64,000 nucleotides of DNA from positions 62,001 through 126,000 of the forward strand of contig NZ_FCOE02000022.1 of assembly GCF_001544915.2 (NCBI RefSeq), read 5' to 3'. Below the pieces are notes generated by a model. The model worked only from the letters and a program-made list of their open reading frames with translations, searched no databases and was not told the DNA's origin. The first letter of the stretch is position 1. Each line of letters starts with the position of its first letter. The position numbers and the translations under genes were made by a program. Below are positions 33,822 through 42,964 of this stretch, piece after piece. The DNA comes from Caballeronia pedi. Lineage in GTDB: Bacteria > Pseudomonadota > Gammaproteobacteria > Burkholderiales > Burkholderiaceae.

Positions 33822-35873
33822 ATGACGATCCCGACCTCCAGCCAGTCCGCCCTCATGGCCAACGCGATCCGCGCGCTTGCCATGGACGCCGTTCAACAAG
33901 CCAATTCCGGTCACCCCGGCATGCCGATGGGCATGGCCGAAATCGGCGTCGCGCTGTGGTCGCGCCATCTGAAGCACAACCCGACGAACCCGCACTGGTT
34001 CGATCGCGACCGTTTCGTATTGTCGAACGGTCATGGTTCGATGCTGCTGTATTCGCTCCTGCATCTCACCGGCTACGACCTGCCGCTCGCCGAACTGAAG
34101 AATTTCCGCCAGTTGCATTCGAAGACGCCGGGCCATCCGGAATACGGCATGACGGCCGGCGTCGAGACGACCACGGGCCCGCTCGGCCAGGGCATCGGCA
34201 ATGCGGTCGGCATGGCGCTGGCCGAAGCGCTGCTTGCCGCCGAGTTCAACAAGACTGACGCGAAGATCGTCGATCACCACACGTACGTGTTCCTCGGCGA
34301 CGGCTGTCTGATGGAAGGCATCTCGCACGAAGCCAGCTCGCTCGCGGGCACGCTGAAGCTGAACAAGCTGATCGCGCTGTACGACGACAACGGCATCTCG
34401 ATCGACGGTCACGTCGAGCACTGGTTCCACGACGACACGCCGAAGCGCTTCGAAGCGTACGGCTGGAACGTGATTCGCGCGGTGGACGGTCACAACGTCG
34501 ATGCGGTCGATGCGGCCATCGCGCAGGCGAAGAAATCGGACAAGCCGACTTTGATCTGCTGCCGCACGGTCATCGGCAAGGGCGCGCCGACCAAGGCGGG
34601 CGGTCACGACGCGCACGGCGCGCCGCTCGGCGACAAGGAAATCGCGGCGACGCGCGCGGCCATCGGCTGGAATTACGGTCCGTTCGAAATTCCGCAGGAA
34701 GTCTACGCAGCGTGGGACGCGAAGGAACAGGGCGCGCACGCTGAAACCGAGTGGAACAAGGCATTCGACGCCTACAAGGCGAAGTACGCCGGCGAAGGCG
34801 CGGAATTCGCGCGCCGCATGACCGGCGAACTGCCCGCGAACTGGGCCGAAGCTGCCGCGAAGATCATCGAGGACGCGAACCAGAAAGCCGAAACGGTCGC
34901 GACGCGCAAGGCATCGCAGAACACGATCGAAGGTCTGGCTGCGGCGCTGCCGGAACTGCTCGGCGGCTCGGCTGACCTGACTGGTTCTAACCTGACCAAC
35001 TGGAAGGCGTCAAAGGCCGTTCGTGCTGCTGGCGACGCGGAGAACGCGAATCCGGATCACGCGGGCATCCAGTGGGGCAATCACATCAACTACGGCGTGC
35101 GCGAGTTCGGCATGAGCGCGGCCATCAACGGCCTCGCGCTGCACGGCGGCTATCGTCCGTTCGGCGGCACGTTCCTGACGTTCTCGGACTACAGCCGCAA
35201 CGCGCTGCGCGTCGCCGCGCTGATGAAGTCGCGCTCGATCTTCGTGTTCACGCACGATTCCATCGGCCTCGGTGAAGACGGCCCGACGCACCAGTCGATC
35301 GAGCACGTGTCCAGCCTGCGCCTGATCCCGAATCTGCAGACGTGGCGTCCGGCCGATACGGTCGAAACGGCCGTCGCGTGGACGCATGCGATCGCGCACA
35401 ACGGTCCGTCGACGCTGATCTTCAGCCGCCAGAACCTGCAATTCTCGCCGCGCAACGACATTCAGATCGCCAATATCGCGAAGGGCGGCTACGTGCTGCG
35501 CGACTGGAACGACGACATTCCCGCGCGCAAGATCATCCTCATCGCGACCGGCTCGGAAGTGCAGCTCGCGATGGAAGCGGTCGAGGCGCTGGCGAAGGAA
35601 GGCATCGGCGCGCGCGTCGTGTCGATGCCCTGCTCGAACGTGTTCGACAAGCAGGATGCCGAATACCGCGAGCGCGTGCTGCCCAAGGGCGTGGCGCGCG
35701 TGGCGATCGAGGCGGGCGTGACGGATTTCTGGCGCAAGTACGTGGGCCTCGAAGGCGGCGTGGTCGGCATCGACACGTTCGGCGAGTCGGCCCCGGCGGG
35801 CGCGCTGTTCAAGCATTTCGGCTTCACGGTGGAGAACGTCGTCGGGACGGCGAAGTCCGTTCTCGCCGCGTAA
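33822..35873 (+). CDS. tkt: Transketolase
   Basis: A 683-residue thiamine-diphosphate enzyme of the pentose phosphate pathway. Hallmarks are NANSGHPGMPMGMAEI-type N-terminus (AVQQANSGHPGMPMG), SNGHGSMLLYSLLHLTGY, the ThDP motif GDGCLMEGISHEASSLAG ending in DDNGISIDG, and the pyrimidine-domain segment FVFTHDSIGLGEDGPTHQ. The start at 33822 is the family N-terminus. gapA follows 48 bases later, so the two are probably co-transcribed. Confidence 0.96.
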   Translation: MTIPTSSQSALMANAIRALAMDAVQQANSGHPGMPMGMAEIGVALWSRHLKHNPTNPHWFDRDRFVLSNGHGSMLLYSLLHLTGYDLPLAELKNFRQLHSKTPGHPEYGMTAGVETTTGPLGQGIGNAVGMALAEALLAAEFNKTDAKIVDHHTYVFLGDGCLMEGISHEASSLAGTLKLNKLIALYDDNGISIDGHVEHWFHDDTPKRFEAYGWNVIRAVDGHNVDAVDAAIAQAKKSDKPTLICCRTVIGKGAPTKAGGHDAHGAPLGDKEIAATRAAIGWNYGPFEIPQEVYAAWDAKEQGAHAETEWNKAFDAYKAKYAGEGAEFARRMTGELPANWAEAAAKIIEDANQKAETVATRKASQNTIEGLAAALPELLGGSADLTGSNLTNWKASKAVRAAGDAENANPDHAGIQWGNHINYGVREFGMSAAINGLALHGGYRPFGGTFLTFSDYSRNALRVAALMKSRSIFVFTHDSIGLGEDGPTHQSIEHVSSLRLIPNLQTWRPADTVETAVAWTHAIAHNGPSTLIFSRQNLQFSPRNDIQIANIAKGGYVLRDWNDDIPARKIILIATGSEVQLAMEAVEALAKEGIGARVVSMPCSNVFDKQDAEYRERVLPKGVARVAIEAGVTDFWRKYVGLEGGVVGIDTFGESAPAGALFKHFGFTVENVVGTAKSVLAA

Positions 35874-35921
35874 GCATTGACGTCAGCGAAGCAAGGTTTT
35901 TTTGAGCCAAGGAGATAGACC

Positions 35922-36932
35922 ATGACGATTCGCGTTGCAATCAACGGCTACGGCCGGATCGGCCGCAACACGCTGCGCGCCCTCTATGAGAACGGCAAGA
36001 AGCACGATATCGAGATCGTCGCCATCAACGATCTGGGCGATGCCAAGACGAACGCGCATCTGACGCAATACGACACCGCGCACGGCAAGTTCCCGGGCGA
36101 AGTGTCGGTGGACGGCGATTACCTCGTCGTCAACGGCGACAAGATCCGCGTGCTGGCGAACCGCAACCCGGCCGAACTGCCGTGGGGCGAGCTGAAGGTC
36201 GACGTGGTGCTGGAGTGCACGGGCTTTTTCACGACCAAGGAAAAGGCCAGCGCGCACATCAAGGGCGGCGCGAAGAAGGTCATCATCTCGGCGCCGGGCG
36301 GCAAGGACGTGGACGCGACCGTCGTGTACGGCGTGAACCATAACGTGCTGAAGGCTTCGGACACGGTCATCTCGAACGCATCGTGCACGACGAACTGCCT
36401 CGCGCCGCTCGTCAAGCCGCTGAACGACAAGATCGGTCTGGTGAACGGTCTGATGACCACGATCCACGCCTACACGAACGATCAGGTTCTGACCGACGTG
36501 TATCACGAAGATCTGCGCCGCGCGCGCTCGGCCACGCACAGCCAGATCCCGACGAAGACGGGCGCGGCTTCCGCGGTCGGCCTCGTGCTGCCGGAACTGA
36601 ACGGCAAGCTGGATGGCTACGCGATCCGCGTGCCGACGATCAACGTGTCGGTGGTCGATCTGTCGTTCATCGCCGCGCGCGACACGACGGTCGAGGAAGT
36701 CAACAAGATCATGAAGGAAGCGTCGGAAGGCGCGCTGAAGGGCGTGCTCGGCTACAACGACGCGCCGCTGGTTTCGATCGACTACAACCACAACCCGGCT
36801 TCGTCGACGTTCGATTCGACGCTCACGAAGGTGTCGGGCCGTCTCGTGAAGGTGTCGAGCTGGTACGACAACGAGTGGGGCTTCTCGAACCGCATGCTGG
36901 ATACGGCGGTTGCGCTCGCCAACGCCAAGTAA
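35922..36932 (+). CDS. gapA: Glyceraldehyde-3-phosphate dehydrogenase, type I
   Basis: A 336-residue NAD-linked GAPDH. The Rossmann motif INGYGRIGRNTLRAL, catalytic Cys155 in SNASCTTNCLAP and the C-terminal SWYDNEWGFSNRML are intact. AAGGAGATAGACC precedes the ATG. A strong terminator follows; pgk, often next in related species, is not here. Confidence 0.97.
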   Translation: MTIRVAINGYGRIGRNTLRALYENGKKHDIEIVAINDLGDAKTNAHLTQYDTAHGKFPGEVSVDGDYLVVNGDKIRVLANRNPAELPWGELKVDVVLECTGFFTTKEKASAHIKGGAKKVIISAPGGKDVDATVVYGVNHNVLKASDTVISNASCTTNCLAPLVKPLNDKIGLVNGLMTTIHAYTNDQVLTDVYHEDLRRARSATHSQIPTKTGAASAVGLVLPELNGKLDGYAIRVPTINVSVVDLSFIAARDTTVEEVNKIMKEASEGALKGVLGYNDAPLVSIDYNHNPASSTFDSTLTKVSGRLVKVSSWYDNEWGFSNRMLDTAVALANAK

Positions 36933-36951
36933 GTTTCGGCTTGCCGAAATG

Positions 36952-36984
36952 ACAAAGCCGCTCTTCGGAGCGGCTTTGTTTTTT
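36952..36984 (+). terminator. Rho-independent terminator of tkt-gapA
   Basis: A perfect 12-bp stem, ACAAAGCCGCTC (36952-36963) with GAGCGGCTTTGT (36968-36979), closed by a TTCG tetraloop and followed by six T residues. Confidence 0.95.
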
Positions 36985-37001
36985 GCAGCCTTTAGTCTGC
37001 G

Positions 37002-37391
37002 TTACGCGAGCTTCTCGCGCAGAAACGATACGACGTAAGGTGTCGCCGCCGCCGCGACCGTGGCTGCCGTGCCGGGGTCCATGCCCATGCGCGCGGCGAT
37101 CGATTCGGCGATGCGTCCCGTGAGAACGCCTTCGCCACCTTCCTCCATCGATTTCAGAAAGCCGTCGCCTCGCACGAGCCCGGCGGCGAACGCTGCGAAA
37201 AAGCTCTTGCCGGGATGATCGCCCAGCAAGCCCTGGCTTTGTTCTTCGGCGTGCGCGTGCGCGGTCTGCGCGGCGGTACTGAGCATCTGCTGGCTATCTT
37301 CGGGGCTGAAGCCCTGATCGGTCAGCGCTTGTGTGGCTTGCGCGCCATGATCCGAAGACAGAAATTCCGAAACGAGTTGTTGCATGTCCAT
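37002..37391 (-). CDS. DUF937/YidB-like protein
   Basis: A 129-residue soluble alpha-helical protein starting MDMQQLVSEFLSSDHGAQA with GAGGAG upstream. LTDQGFSPEDSQQMLSTAAQ and the Ala-rich C-terminus resemble the YidB/DUF937 group, which has no known function. It is convergent with tkt-gapA, 17 bases beyond their terminator. About 110 bases with nothing recognisable separate it from the GntR gene upstream. Confidence 0.7.
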   Translation of the reverse strand: MDMQQLVSEFLSSDHGAQATQALTDQGFSPEDSQQMLSTAAQTAHAHAEEQSQGLLGDHPGKSFFAAFAAGLVRGDGFLKSMEEGGEGVLTGRIAESIAARMGMDPGTAATVAAAATPYVVSFLREKLA

Positions 37392-37505
37392 CGACGCTGC
37401 TCCTCTTGATGTTCGCCAATTGCAGGGCAGCGCAAGCGGATAGAAACCTCCATCACGCACGGCCCTTGCTGAGACTGCCGACATCAAAAGAAGTGCCGCA
37501 TGCGC

Positions 37506-38201
37506 TCACGCTTTGTCAGGCAGCGGAAAATGCACACCGGCGCGCTGCGCCGCGTTGACGATATGCCGCTCGATCGCCATGCCGGCCTTTTCTCCGTCAC
37601 GCGCCTTCAGCGCCTCGATGATTCCCGCGTGCTCGTGATACGTCGACAACACCAGCTCGCGCCGATAGAACGGCAGGCGCTGGCTTTCCTTCATGATGTC
37701 GGCGCTGCCGCGCAGGATCGATTCGATCGCCGCGTTGCCCGCGAGACTCACGATACGCATGTGGAACGCGAAATCCAGTTGCGCGGCTTCCTCCAGCGCC
37801 GATTCCGTCAGCGCAGCGTGCAGCGAACCGAGATTGTCGTCGAGCCAGTCGATGTCGGAATCGCCGATCGAATGCGCCGCGAGCCGCGCAACGAATCCCT
37901 CCAGCGCGAACCGCATCTGATAGGTATCCGGCAACGAAGCCTGATCCGCGAAACGCCACGGATGCGCGTTGCTCGCCTGCGCGTTGCTGACGTACACGCC
38001 CTTGCCGGGACGGATAAGCAGCATGCCGAGCGCTTCGAGTGTCGAGAGCGCCTCGCGCAGCGACGCCCGGCTGATCTCCAGTTCCTCCGATAGTTGCCGC
38101 TGCGCCGGCAGCAGACTCCCGACCGGATACACGCTCGATTCGATACGTTCGCGAATGGTCGCGATCGCGGCGTCGGTCACGGTGTGCGGGACATTTTTCA
38201 T
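37506..38201 (-). CDS. GntR-family (FadR/FCD subfamily) regulator of the ureide module
   Basis: A 231-residue regulator: winged helix (about 10-75, GSLLPAQRQLSEELEISRASLREALSTLEALGML) and an all-helical FCD effector domain with metal-binding residues in LDFAFHMRIVSLAGN and YHEHAGIIEAL. It is divergent from the DctA-family carrier and allantoicase genes, and FadR-type operator sequences lie in front of both. I infer repression of the downstream module and of itself, relieved by a ureide such as allantoate or by a product. Confidence 0.88.
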   Translation of the reverse strand: MKNVPHTVTDAAIATIRERIESSVYPVGSLLPAQRQLSEELEISRASLREALSTLEALGMLLIRPGKGVYVSNAQASNAHPWRFADQASLPDTYQMRFALEGFVARLAAHSIGDSDIDWLDDNLGSLHAALTESALEEAAQLDFAFHMRIVSLAGNAAIESILRGSADIMKESQRLPFYRRELVLSTYHEHAGIIEALKARDGEKAGMAIERHIVNAAQRAGVHFPLPDKA

Positions 38202-38220
38202 AGGAAGAAAACAGTATTGG

Positions 38221-38232
38221 CCGGTCTGACCG
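38221..38232. promoter_or_regulatory. FadR-type operator in front of the GntR gene
   Basis: CCGGTCTGACCG is a perfect dyad around the central T and shares the GGTC-N-GACC core with the site at 38370. It is 20 bases upstream of the GntR start codon, suiting autoregulation. Confidence 0.5.
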
Positions 38233-38369
38233 CCATTGTATGCGCGTGCCGCGCGCGCGTGTGAGCGACCGTGCCGTGCGCATTTTCGTGCCCGAACCGA
38301 ACAGGGTATACCGCTACGAATGCGTCCTTGACTGGGTTATATCGGCTTTCTAATATTCCACATCACAGC

Positions 38370-38384
38370 ACTGGTCCGACCAGT
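38370..38384. promoter_or_regulatory. FadR-type operator in front of the carrier/allantoicase operon
   Basis: ACTGGTCCGACCAGT is a perfect 15-bp dyad and contains TGGTCCGACCA, an exact fit to the TNGTNNNACNA pattern of FadR-subfamily GntR regulators. It lies 46 bases before the carrier start codon. Confidence 0.6.
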
Positions 38385-38429
38385 CGGAACAGTTGCTCAG
38401 GTCCTGAGACATTACACGAGGAGACGGTC

Positions 38430-39755
38430 GTGTCGAGATTTCTGAATTCGCTGTTCGGCAGGGTGATGATCGCGCTGGTCATCGGCATCGTGGTGGGCGC
38501 GCTATTTCCGCAATTCGGCCAGTCGCTGCGGCCTTTGGGCGATGGCTTTCTGAAGCTGATCAAAATGGTGATCGGGCCGATCGTGTTTTGCGTCGTCGTG
38601 AGCGGCATGGCGAGCGCGGGCGATCTGAAGAAGGTCGGGCGCGTCGGGCTGAAGGCTGTGATCTACTTCGAGATCATGACGACGCTCGCGTTGGTCATCG
38701 GCGCGATTCTGGCGTGGGTCACGCGCCCGGGCGTCGGCATGAACATCGATCTGCATACGCTCAACGCGGCGTCGCTCTCCACTTACACGGAGCACGCGAA
38801 GAGCCTGAAGGACACGGCGGGCTTCCTGCTGAAGATCATCCCCGACACTGCCATCGATGCCTTCGCGAAGGGCGACATCCTGCAAGTGCTCGTGTTCGCC
38901 ATCCTGTTCGGCGCGGCGCTCTCGATGCTCGGCGACAAGGCGCAGCGCGTGACGGTGTTCATCGACGAACTGTCGAACGTGTTCTTCCGCATCATGGCGT
39001 TCATCATCAAGCTCGCGCCGCTCGGCGTGCTCGGCGCGATCGCGTTCACGACCGGCCAGTACGGCGTCGCGTCGCTCAAGCAACTGGGCCTGCTCGTGAT
39101 GGTCTTCTACGCGAGTTGCTTCCTGTTCGTGTTCGTCGTGCTGGGCGTGGTAATGCGGCTCGCGGGCTTCTCGATCTTCAAGCTCGTGCGCTACCTGCGC
39201 GAAGAACTGTCGATCGTGCTCGGCACCGCGTCGTCCGATGCCGTGCTGCCGCAGATCATGCGCAAGCTCGAATGGATGGGCGTGAAGGATTCGACCGTCG
39301 GCCTCGTGATTCCGACCGGCTACTCGTTCAACCTCGACGGCTTCTCGATCTACCTCACGCTTGCCGTGATCTTCATCGCGCAGGCGACCAACACGCCGCT
39401 GTCGCTGCATGACCTGATCGTCGTCGTGCTCGTGTCGCTGGTGACCTCGAAGGGCGCGCACGGCATTCCGGGCTCGGCCATCGTGATTCTCGCCGCGACG
39501 CTGTCCGCGATTCCCGCGATTCCCGTGCTCGGCCTCGTGCTGATCCTGCCGGTCGACTGGTTCGTCGGCATCGCGCGGGCGGTCACCAATCTGATCGGCA
39601 ACTGCGTGGCGACGGTGGTCGTCGCGGTGTGGGAGAACGACATCGACCGGGTGCGTGCGAAGCGCGTGCTCGACCAGGACGCCGAATATCGCTTCGTGCC
39701 CGCCGCGCCGGAACCCGCGCACGCGCACGGTCATGAAAACGCACACGCAATCTGA
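38430..39755 (+). CDS. DctA-family dicarboxylate/amino acid:cation symporter
   Basis: A 441-residue inner-membrane carrier with a GTG start and GAGGAG upstream. It shows about eight hydrophobic spans and the re-entrant loop signatures of the family: LGTASSDAVLPQIMRKLEWMG (serine-rich hairpin), YSFNLDGFSIYLTLAVIFIAQA and TSKGAHGIPGSAIVIL. The length is that of DctA (about 430-445). DctA carries C4-dicarboxylates; clustering with allantoicase and ureidoglycolate lyase suggests uptake of a ureide or of a related acid. The His-rich tail (HAHGHENAHAI) is unusual. Confidence 0.88.
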   Translation: MSRFLNSLFGRVMIALVIGIVVGALFPQFGQSLRPLGDGFLKLIKMVIGPIVFCVVVSGMASAGDLKKVGRVGLKAVIYFEIMTTLALVIGAILAWVTRPGVGMNIDLHTLNAASLSTYTEHAKSLKDTAGFLLKIIPDTAIDAFAKGDILQVLVFAILFGAALSMLGDKAQRVTVFIDELSNVFFRIMAFIIKLAPLGVLGAIAFTTGQYGVASLKQLGLLVMVFYASCFLFVFVVLGVVMRLAGFSIFKLVRYLREELSIVLGTASSDAVLPQIMRKLEWMGVKDSTVGLVIPTGYSFNLDGFSIYLTLAVIFIAQATNTPLSLHDLIVVVLVSLVTSKGAHGIPGSAIVILAATLSAIPAIPVLGLVLILPVDWFVGIARAVTNLIGNCVATVVVAVWENDIDRVRAKRVLDQDAEYRFVPAAPEPAHAHGHENAHAI

Positions 39756-39781
39756 CTCACTGCAACCGAAGGAAGACTGAA

Positions 39782-40792
39782 ATGGCCAATCCGATTCTGC
39801 CCGACGACGCTCCCGCTTTCGCCCGCCGCTACATGAACCTCGCGGACCCGCGACTCGGCGCGCAGGCGCTCTTCGCCACCGACGAATTCTTCGCGCCGAA
39901 AGATCGCATGCTGGAACCGCAGCCGGCGGTGTTCATCCCCGGCAAGTACGACGAACACGGCAAGTGGATGGACGGCTGGGAAACGCGCCGCAAGCGCACG
40001 ACGGGCTACGATCACTGCATCGTCAAACTGGCGCGCGCGGGCGTGATTCACGGCATCGACATCGATACGAGTCACTTCACCGGCAACTTCCCGCCGGCGG
40101 CGTCGATCGACGCGTGCTACAGCGAAAGCGCGAATCCGCAGCAAGACGGCGACTGGCGCGAGATCGTGCCGTCGACGACGCTGCAGGGCAATCATCATCA
40201 CTATCTCGAAATCGGCGATACGCGCGCTTACACGCATCTGCGCGTGAACATCTATCCCGATGGCGGCATCGCGCGCTTGCGTGTCTATGGCCAGCCGAAG
40301 ACGGACTTTTCGCGCGTCGAACGCGGCACGCTGCTCGATCTCGCGGCGATCGAAAACGGTGCGTATCTCGTCGCGGCGAACAATCAGCATTTCGGTCCCG
40401 CGTCGCAAATGCTGATGCCGGGACGCGGCGTGAACATGGGCGATGGCTGGGAAACGCGTCGCCGGCGCGAGCCGGGCAACGACTGGGCGATCGTCGCGTT
40501 GGCGAATCCCGGCGTGATCCGCGCGATCGAAGTGGACACCGCGCACTTCAAGGGCAACTATCCGGACCGCTGCTCGCTGCAGGCGGCGCGCGTGGAAGGC
40601 GGCACGGATGAATCGCTCGTCACGCAGGCGATGTTCTGGCCCGTGCTGCTTGACGAGCAGAAACTCTCGATGGACAGCGTGCATCGTTTCGAAAAGGAGA
40701 TCGCCGCGCTCGGACCGGTGACGCACGTGCGCTTCAATATCTATCCGGACGGCGGCGTGTCGCGGCTGCGCATTTTCGGTGAACTGGAATGA
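39782..40792 (+). CDS. alc: Allantoicase
   Basis: A 336-residue enzyme hydrolysing allantoate to ureidoglycolate and urea. Two repeated allantoicase modules are visible: DGWETRRKRTTGYDHCIVKL with IDIDTSHFTGNFPPAAS in the first, and DGWETRRRREPGNDWAIVAL with IEVDTAHFKGNYPDRCS in the second, each followed by VRFNIYPDGG or similar. It overlaps allA by four bases. Confidence 0.95.
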   Translation: MANPILPDDAPAFARRYMNLADPRLGAQALFATDEFFAPKDRMLEPQPAVFIPGKYDEHGKWMDGWETRRKRTTGYDHCIVKLARAGVIHGIDIDTSHFTGNFPPAASIDACYSESANPQQDGDWREIVPSTTLQGNHHHYLEIGDTRAYTHLRVNIYPDGGIARLRVYGQPKTDFSRVERGTLLDLAAIENGAYLVAANNQHFGPASQMLMPGRGVNMGDGWETRRRREPGNDWAIVALANPGVIRAIEVDTAHFKGNYPDRCSLQAARVEGGTDESLVTQAMFWPVLLDEQKLSMDSVHRFEKEIAALGPVTHVRFNIYPDGGVSRLRIFGELE

Positions 40793-41298
40793 AGACGCTG
40801 ACGCTGGAACCGCTGACGCGCGAAGCCTTCGTCCCGTTCGGCGACGTGATCGAACTCGAAGGCGCGCGCCATTTTCCGATCAACGCGGGCACGACCGAGC
40901 GCTTTCACGATCTCGCGAATGTCGAAGTCGGTTTCGAAAACGGCGGACGGCCGCTCATCAACGTGTTTCGCGGCCAGCCGCGCCCGCAGCCGGTCGTGAT
41001 CTCGATGATGGAGCGTCATCCGCTCGGCAGCCAGGCGTTCGTGCCGCTCGCGGACGTGCGCTATCTCGTCGTGGTCGCGCCCGCGGGCGAGTTCGACTCG
41101 GCGAAGCTGCGCGCCTTTTACGCGCACGGCTGGCAAGGCGTGAACTATGCGCGCGGCGTTTGGCATCACCCGTTGATCGTGCTCGACAAGGCCGGCGATT
41201 TCATCGTAGTGGATCGCGGCGGCGATGCGCCGAACTGCGATGAGATCGATTTGCAGGATCGATACACGCTGATCGAACACGCAGTGCACGCCGCGTGA
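40789..41298 (+). CDS. allA: Ureidoglycolate lyase
   Basis: A 169-residue cupin-like AllA enzyme splitting ureidoglycolate into glyoxylate and urea. Key segments are LTREAFVPFGDVIE, NVFRGQPRPQP, MERHPLGSQAFVPL and GVWHHPLIVLDKAGDFIVVDR. With allantoicase it forms a two-step route from allantoate to glyoxylate plus two urea; allantoinase and urease are not in this window. Confidence 0.94.
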   Translation: MKTLTLEPLTREAFVPFGDVIELEGARHFPINAGTTERFHDLANVEVGFENGGRPLINVFRGQPRPQPVVISMMERHPLGSQAFVPLADVRYLVVVAPAGEFDSAKLRAFYAHGWQGVNYARGVWHHPLIVLDKAGDFIVVDRGGDAPNCDEIDLQDRYTLIEHAVHAA

Positions 41299-41364
41299 CA
41301 CGCTAATCGAAATGCAACTGCGAATCGATCGCAGACGCAAATCGCAAAACGCACAGGCGAAACG

Positions 41365-41399
41365 AAACCGCCGTCCATCGCGAGATGGACGGCGGTTTT
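41365..41399. terminator. Bidirectional terminator between allA and fur
   Basis: AAACCGCCGTCCATC (41365-41379) and GATGGACGGCGGTTT (41384-41398) form a perfect 15-bp stem with a GCGA loop. T residues follow on the plus strand and the A residues before it serve the minus strand. Confidence 0.92.
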
Positions 41400-41433
41400 C
41401 ATTTCCGCGCGCCGCGAAGCCGGCGCTCGAAAC

Positions 41434-41862
41434 TCAGTGCTTGCGATGCGGGCAGTTTTCCTTCGTGCATGCGCCGTACAGCGCGAGCGCATGCTCGTGG
41501 AGCTTGAAGCCGCGATCCTTCGCGATCGATTGCTGACGGCGTTCGATCTCCGCATCGAAAAACTCTTCGACGCGGCCGCAGTCGATGCACACGAGGTGAT
41601 CGTGGTGCGATCCCTCGTTGAGCTCGAAGACGGCCTTGCCCGATTCGAAATTGCTACGCGACAGCAGGCCGGCCTGCTCGAACTGCGTGAGCACGCGATA
41701 CACCGTCGCGAGACCGATATCGAGCTCTTCGTTCAACAAGCTGCGATACACGTCTTCAGCGGTCAGATGGCGCACCGGACTATGCTGAAAAATTTCGAGG
41801 ATTTTGAGGCGGGGCAGGGTCGCCTTGAGCCCGATATTTTTGAGATCGGCGGGATTGGTCAT
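41434..41862 (-). CDS. fur: Ferric uptake regulator
   Basis: A 142-residue Fur: winged helix with LPRLKILEIFQHSPVRHLTAEDVYRSLL and LATVYRVLTQFEQAGLLSR, then the metal-binding dimerisation domain with HHDHLVCIDCGRVEEF and the C-terminal CTKENCPHRKH. It represses iron-uptake genes when Fe(II) is bound. Divergent from bamE, an arrangement conserved in beta-proteobacteria. Confidence 0.96.
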   Translation of the reverse strand: MTNPADLKNIGLKATLPRLKILEIFQHSPVRHLTAEDVYRSLLNEELDIGLATVYRVLTQFEQAGLLSRSNFESGKAVFELNEGSHHDHLVCIDCGRVEEFFDAEIERRQQSIAKDRGFKLHEHALALYGACTKENCPHRKH

Positions 41863-42037
41863 GGCTAGGCATCCCTAGAGTACAATTCAAGGTTCTCATA
41901 GTAATGCGTTTTTCCGATTCCCGACATCCCGCGCGGATGCAAGGCGAATCGGATGAAAAGAGCGCGACCTCGGAGCGCCTCGCGTGAAAGGTGAAATGTT
42001 CGTCAAATCTTTATCGAATTGCAGGGAGAGCCGTCGC

Positions 42038-42838
42038 ATGCGGGGAATCGTGATCGCAGCAACCTTGGCCGCATTGCTCGCCGGCTGCTCGGCGTACGAC
42101 AGCGTTACGCAGAAGATCGCGCAAAGCATCACGCCGTATCGGATCACGGTCGTGCAAGGCAATTTCGTTTCGCAGGAAGCAGCGAATCAGATGCAGGTCG
42201 GCATGTCGCGCGATCAGGTCAAGCAGCTTCTGGGCACGCCGCTTCTGAGCGACATGTTCCACGCCGATCGCTGGGACTATGTGTTCTATTTCAAGCGCGG
42301 GTCGACGTCGATCGTGCAGCAGCGTGACTTCGTCGTGAACTTCGCGAGCGATCGCGTCGTGAGCTGGTCGGGCGGCGAGAATCTGCCGTCGAACCTCGAA
42401 CTGCTCGCGGAGATCGACGGCGACAAGGGCATCAAGGTCGCGAAGCCGGTGGCGCCCACGGCGGCATCGGCGCCGGTGGCGTCGACGGCTGCAGTGACCG
42501 CGCCGGTCGGCGAGCCGTCCACGCAGCCGAACACCGCAGCCGCGTTCGCGGGCGACGCCAATCAGGAAGCCGCACAGGCCGCCAATCGCGCCACGTCGCA
42601 GGTCGACATGCCGACAGGCCGCACGCAGTCGTCGGTGCGCGCGAACGTGCCGCAGACAGCGGGCGGCGCGCCCGGTTCGAGCGGCCAGAGCGGCAGCAAC
42701 TCGCAGATTCAACTGAAGCGCCGGCCGCAGACCATCAACATTCCGGACAGCAGCGCGGTGGGCCCGGCGGGCTCGTCGCCCACGCCGGCCAATGCGGGCG
42801 GTCAGGCGCAGTTCTATCTGCCGCAGCAAAGTCAGTAA
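42038..42838 (+). CDS. bamE: Outer-membrane assembly lipoprotein BamE (OmlA family)
   Basis: A 266-residue lipoprotein, start at 42038 (MRGIVIAATLAALLAGC) with AGGGAGA upstream; lipobox Cys17. The SmpA/OmlA domain (about 30-125: YRITVVQGNFVSQEAANQMQVGMSRDQVKQLLGTPLLSD) is followed by a long Ala/Thr/Ser/Pro/Gln-rich tail that most BamE proteins lack (E. coli BamE is about 113 residues). It is part of the BAM complex inserting outer-membrane beta-barrels. Confidence 0.92.
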   Translation: MRGIVIAATLAALLAGCSAYDSVTQKIAQSITPYRITVVQGNFVSQEAANQMQVGMSRDQVKQLLGTPLLSDMFHADRWDYVFYFKRGSTSIVQQRDFVVNFASDRVVSWSGGENLPSNLELLAEIDGDKGIKVAKPVAPTAASAPVASTAAVTAPVGEPSTQPNTAAAFAGDANQEAAQAANRATSQVDMPTGRTQSSVRANVPQTAGGAPGSSGQSGSNSQIQLKRRPQTINIPDSSAVGPAGSSPTPANAGGQAQFYLPQQSQ

Positions 42839-42964
42839 GCAGTTCAGCCGTTTGCGGATGAGGCCGCGCCAGGCGTTTCGACCTGGCGTCGCTTCATCCG
42901 GCCAGCCCATCCGCATCATCCATCGCGCGTCGCGCGCGCGATTCAGATTCAATACGAGACTGCC

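Noticed and set aside
41863..42037. A possible Fur box between fur and bamE
   Set aside because: The best stretch (ttctcatagtaatg) matches the Fur consensus too poorly to call.
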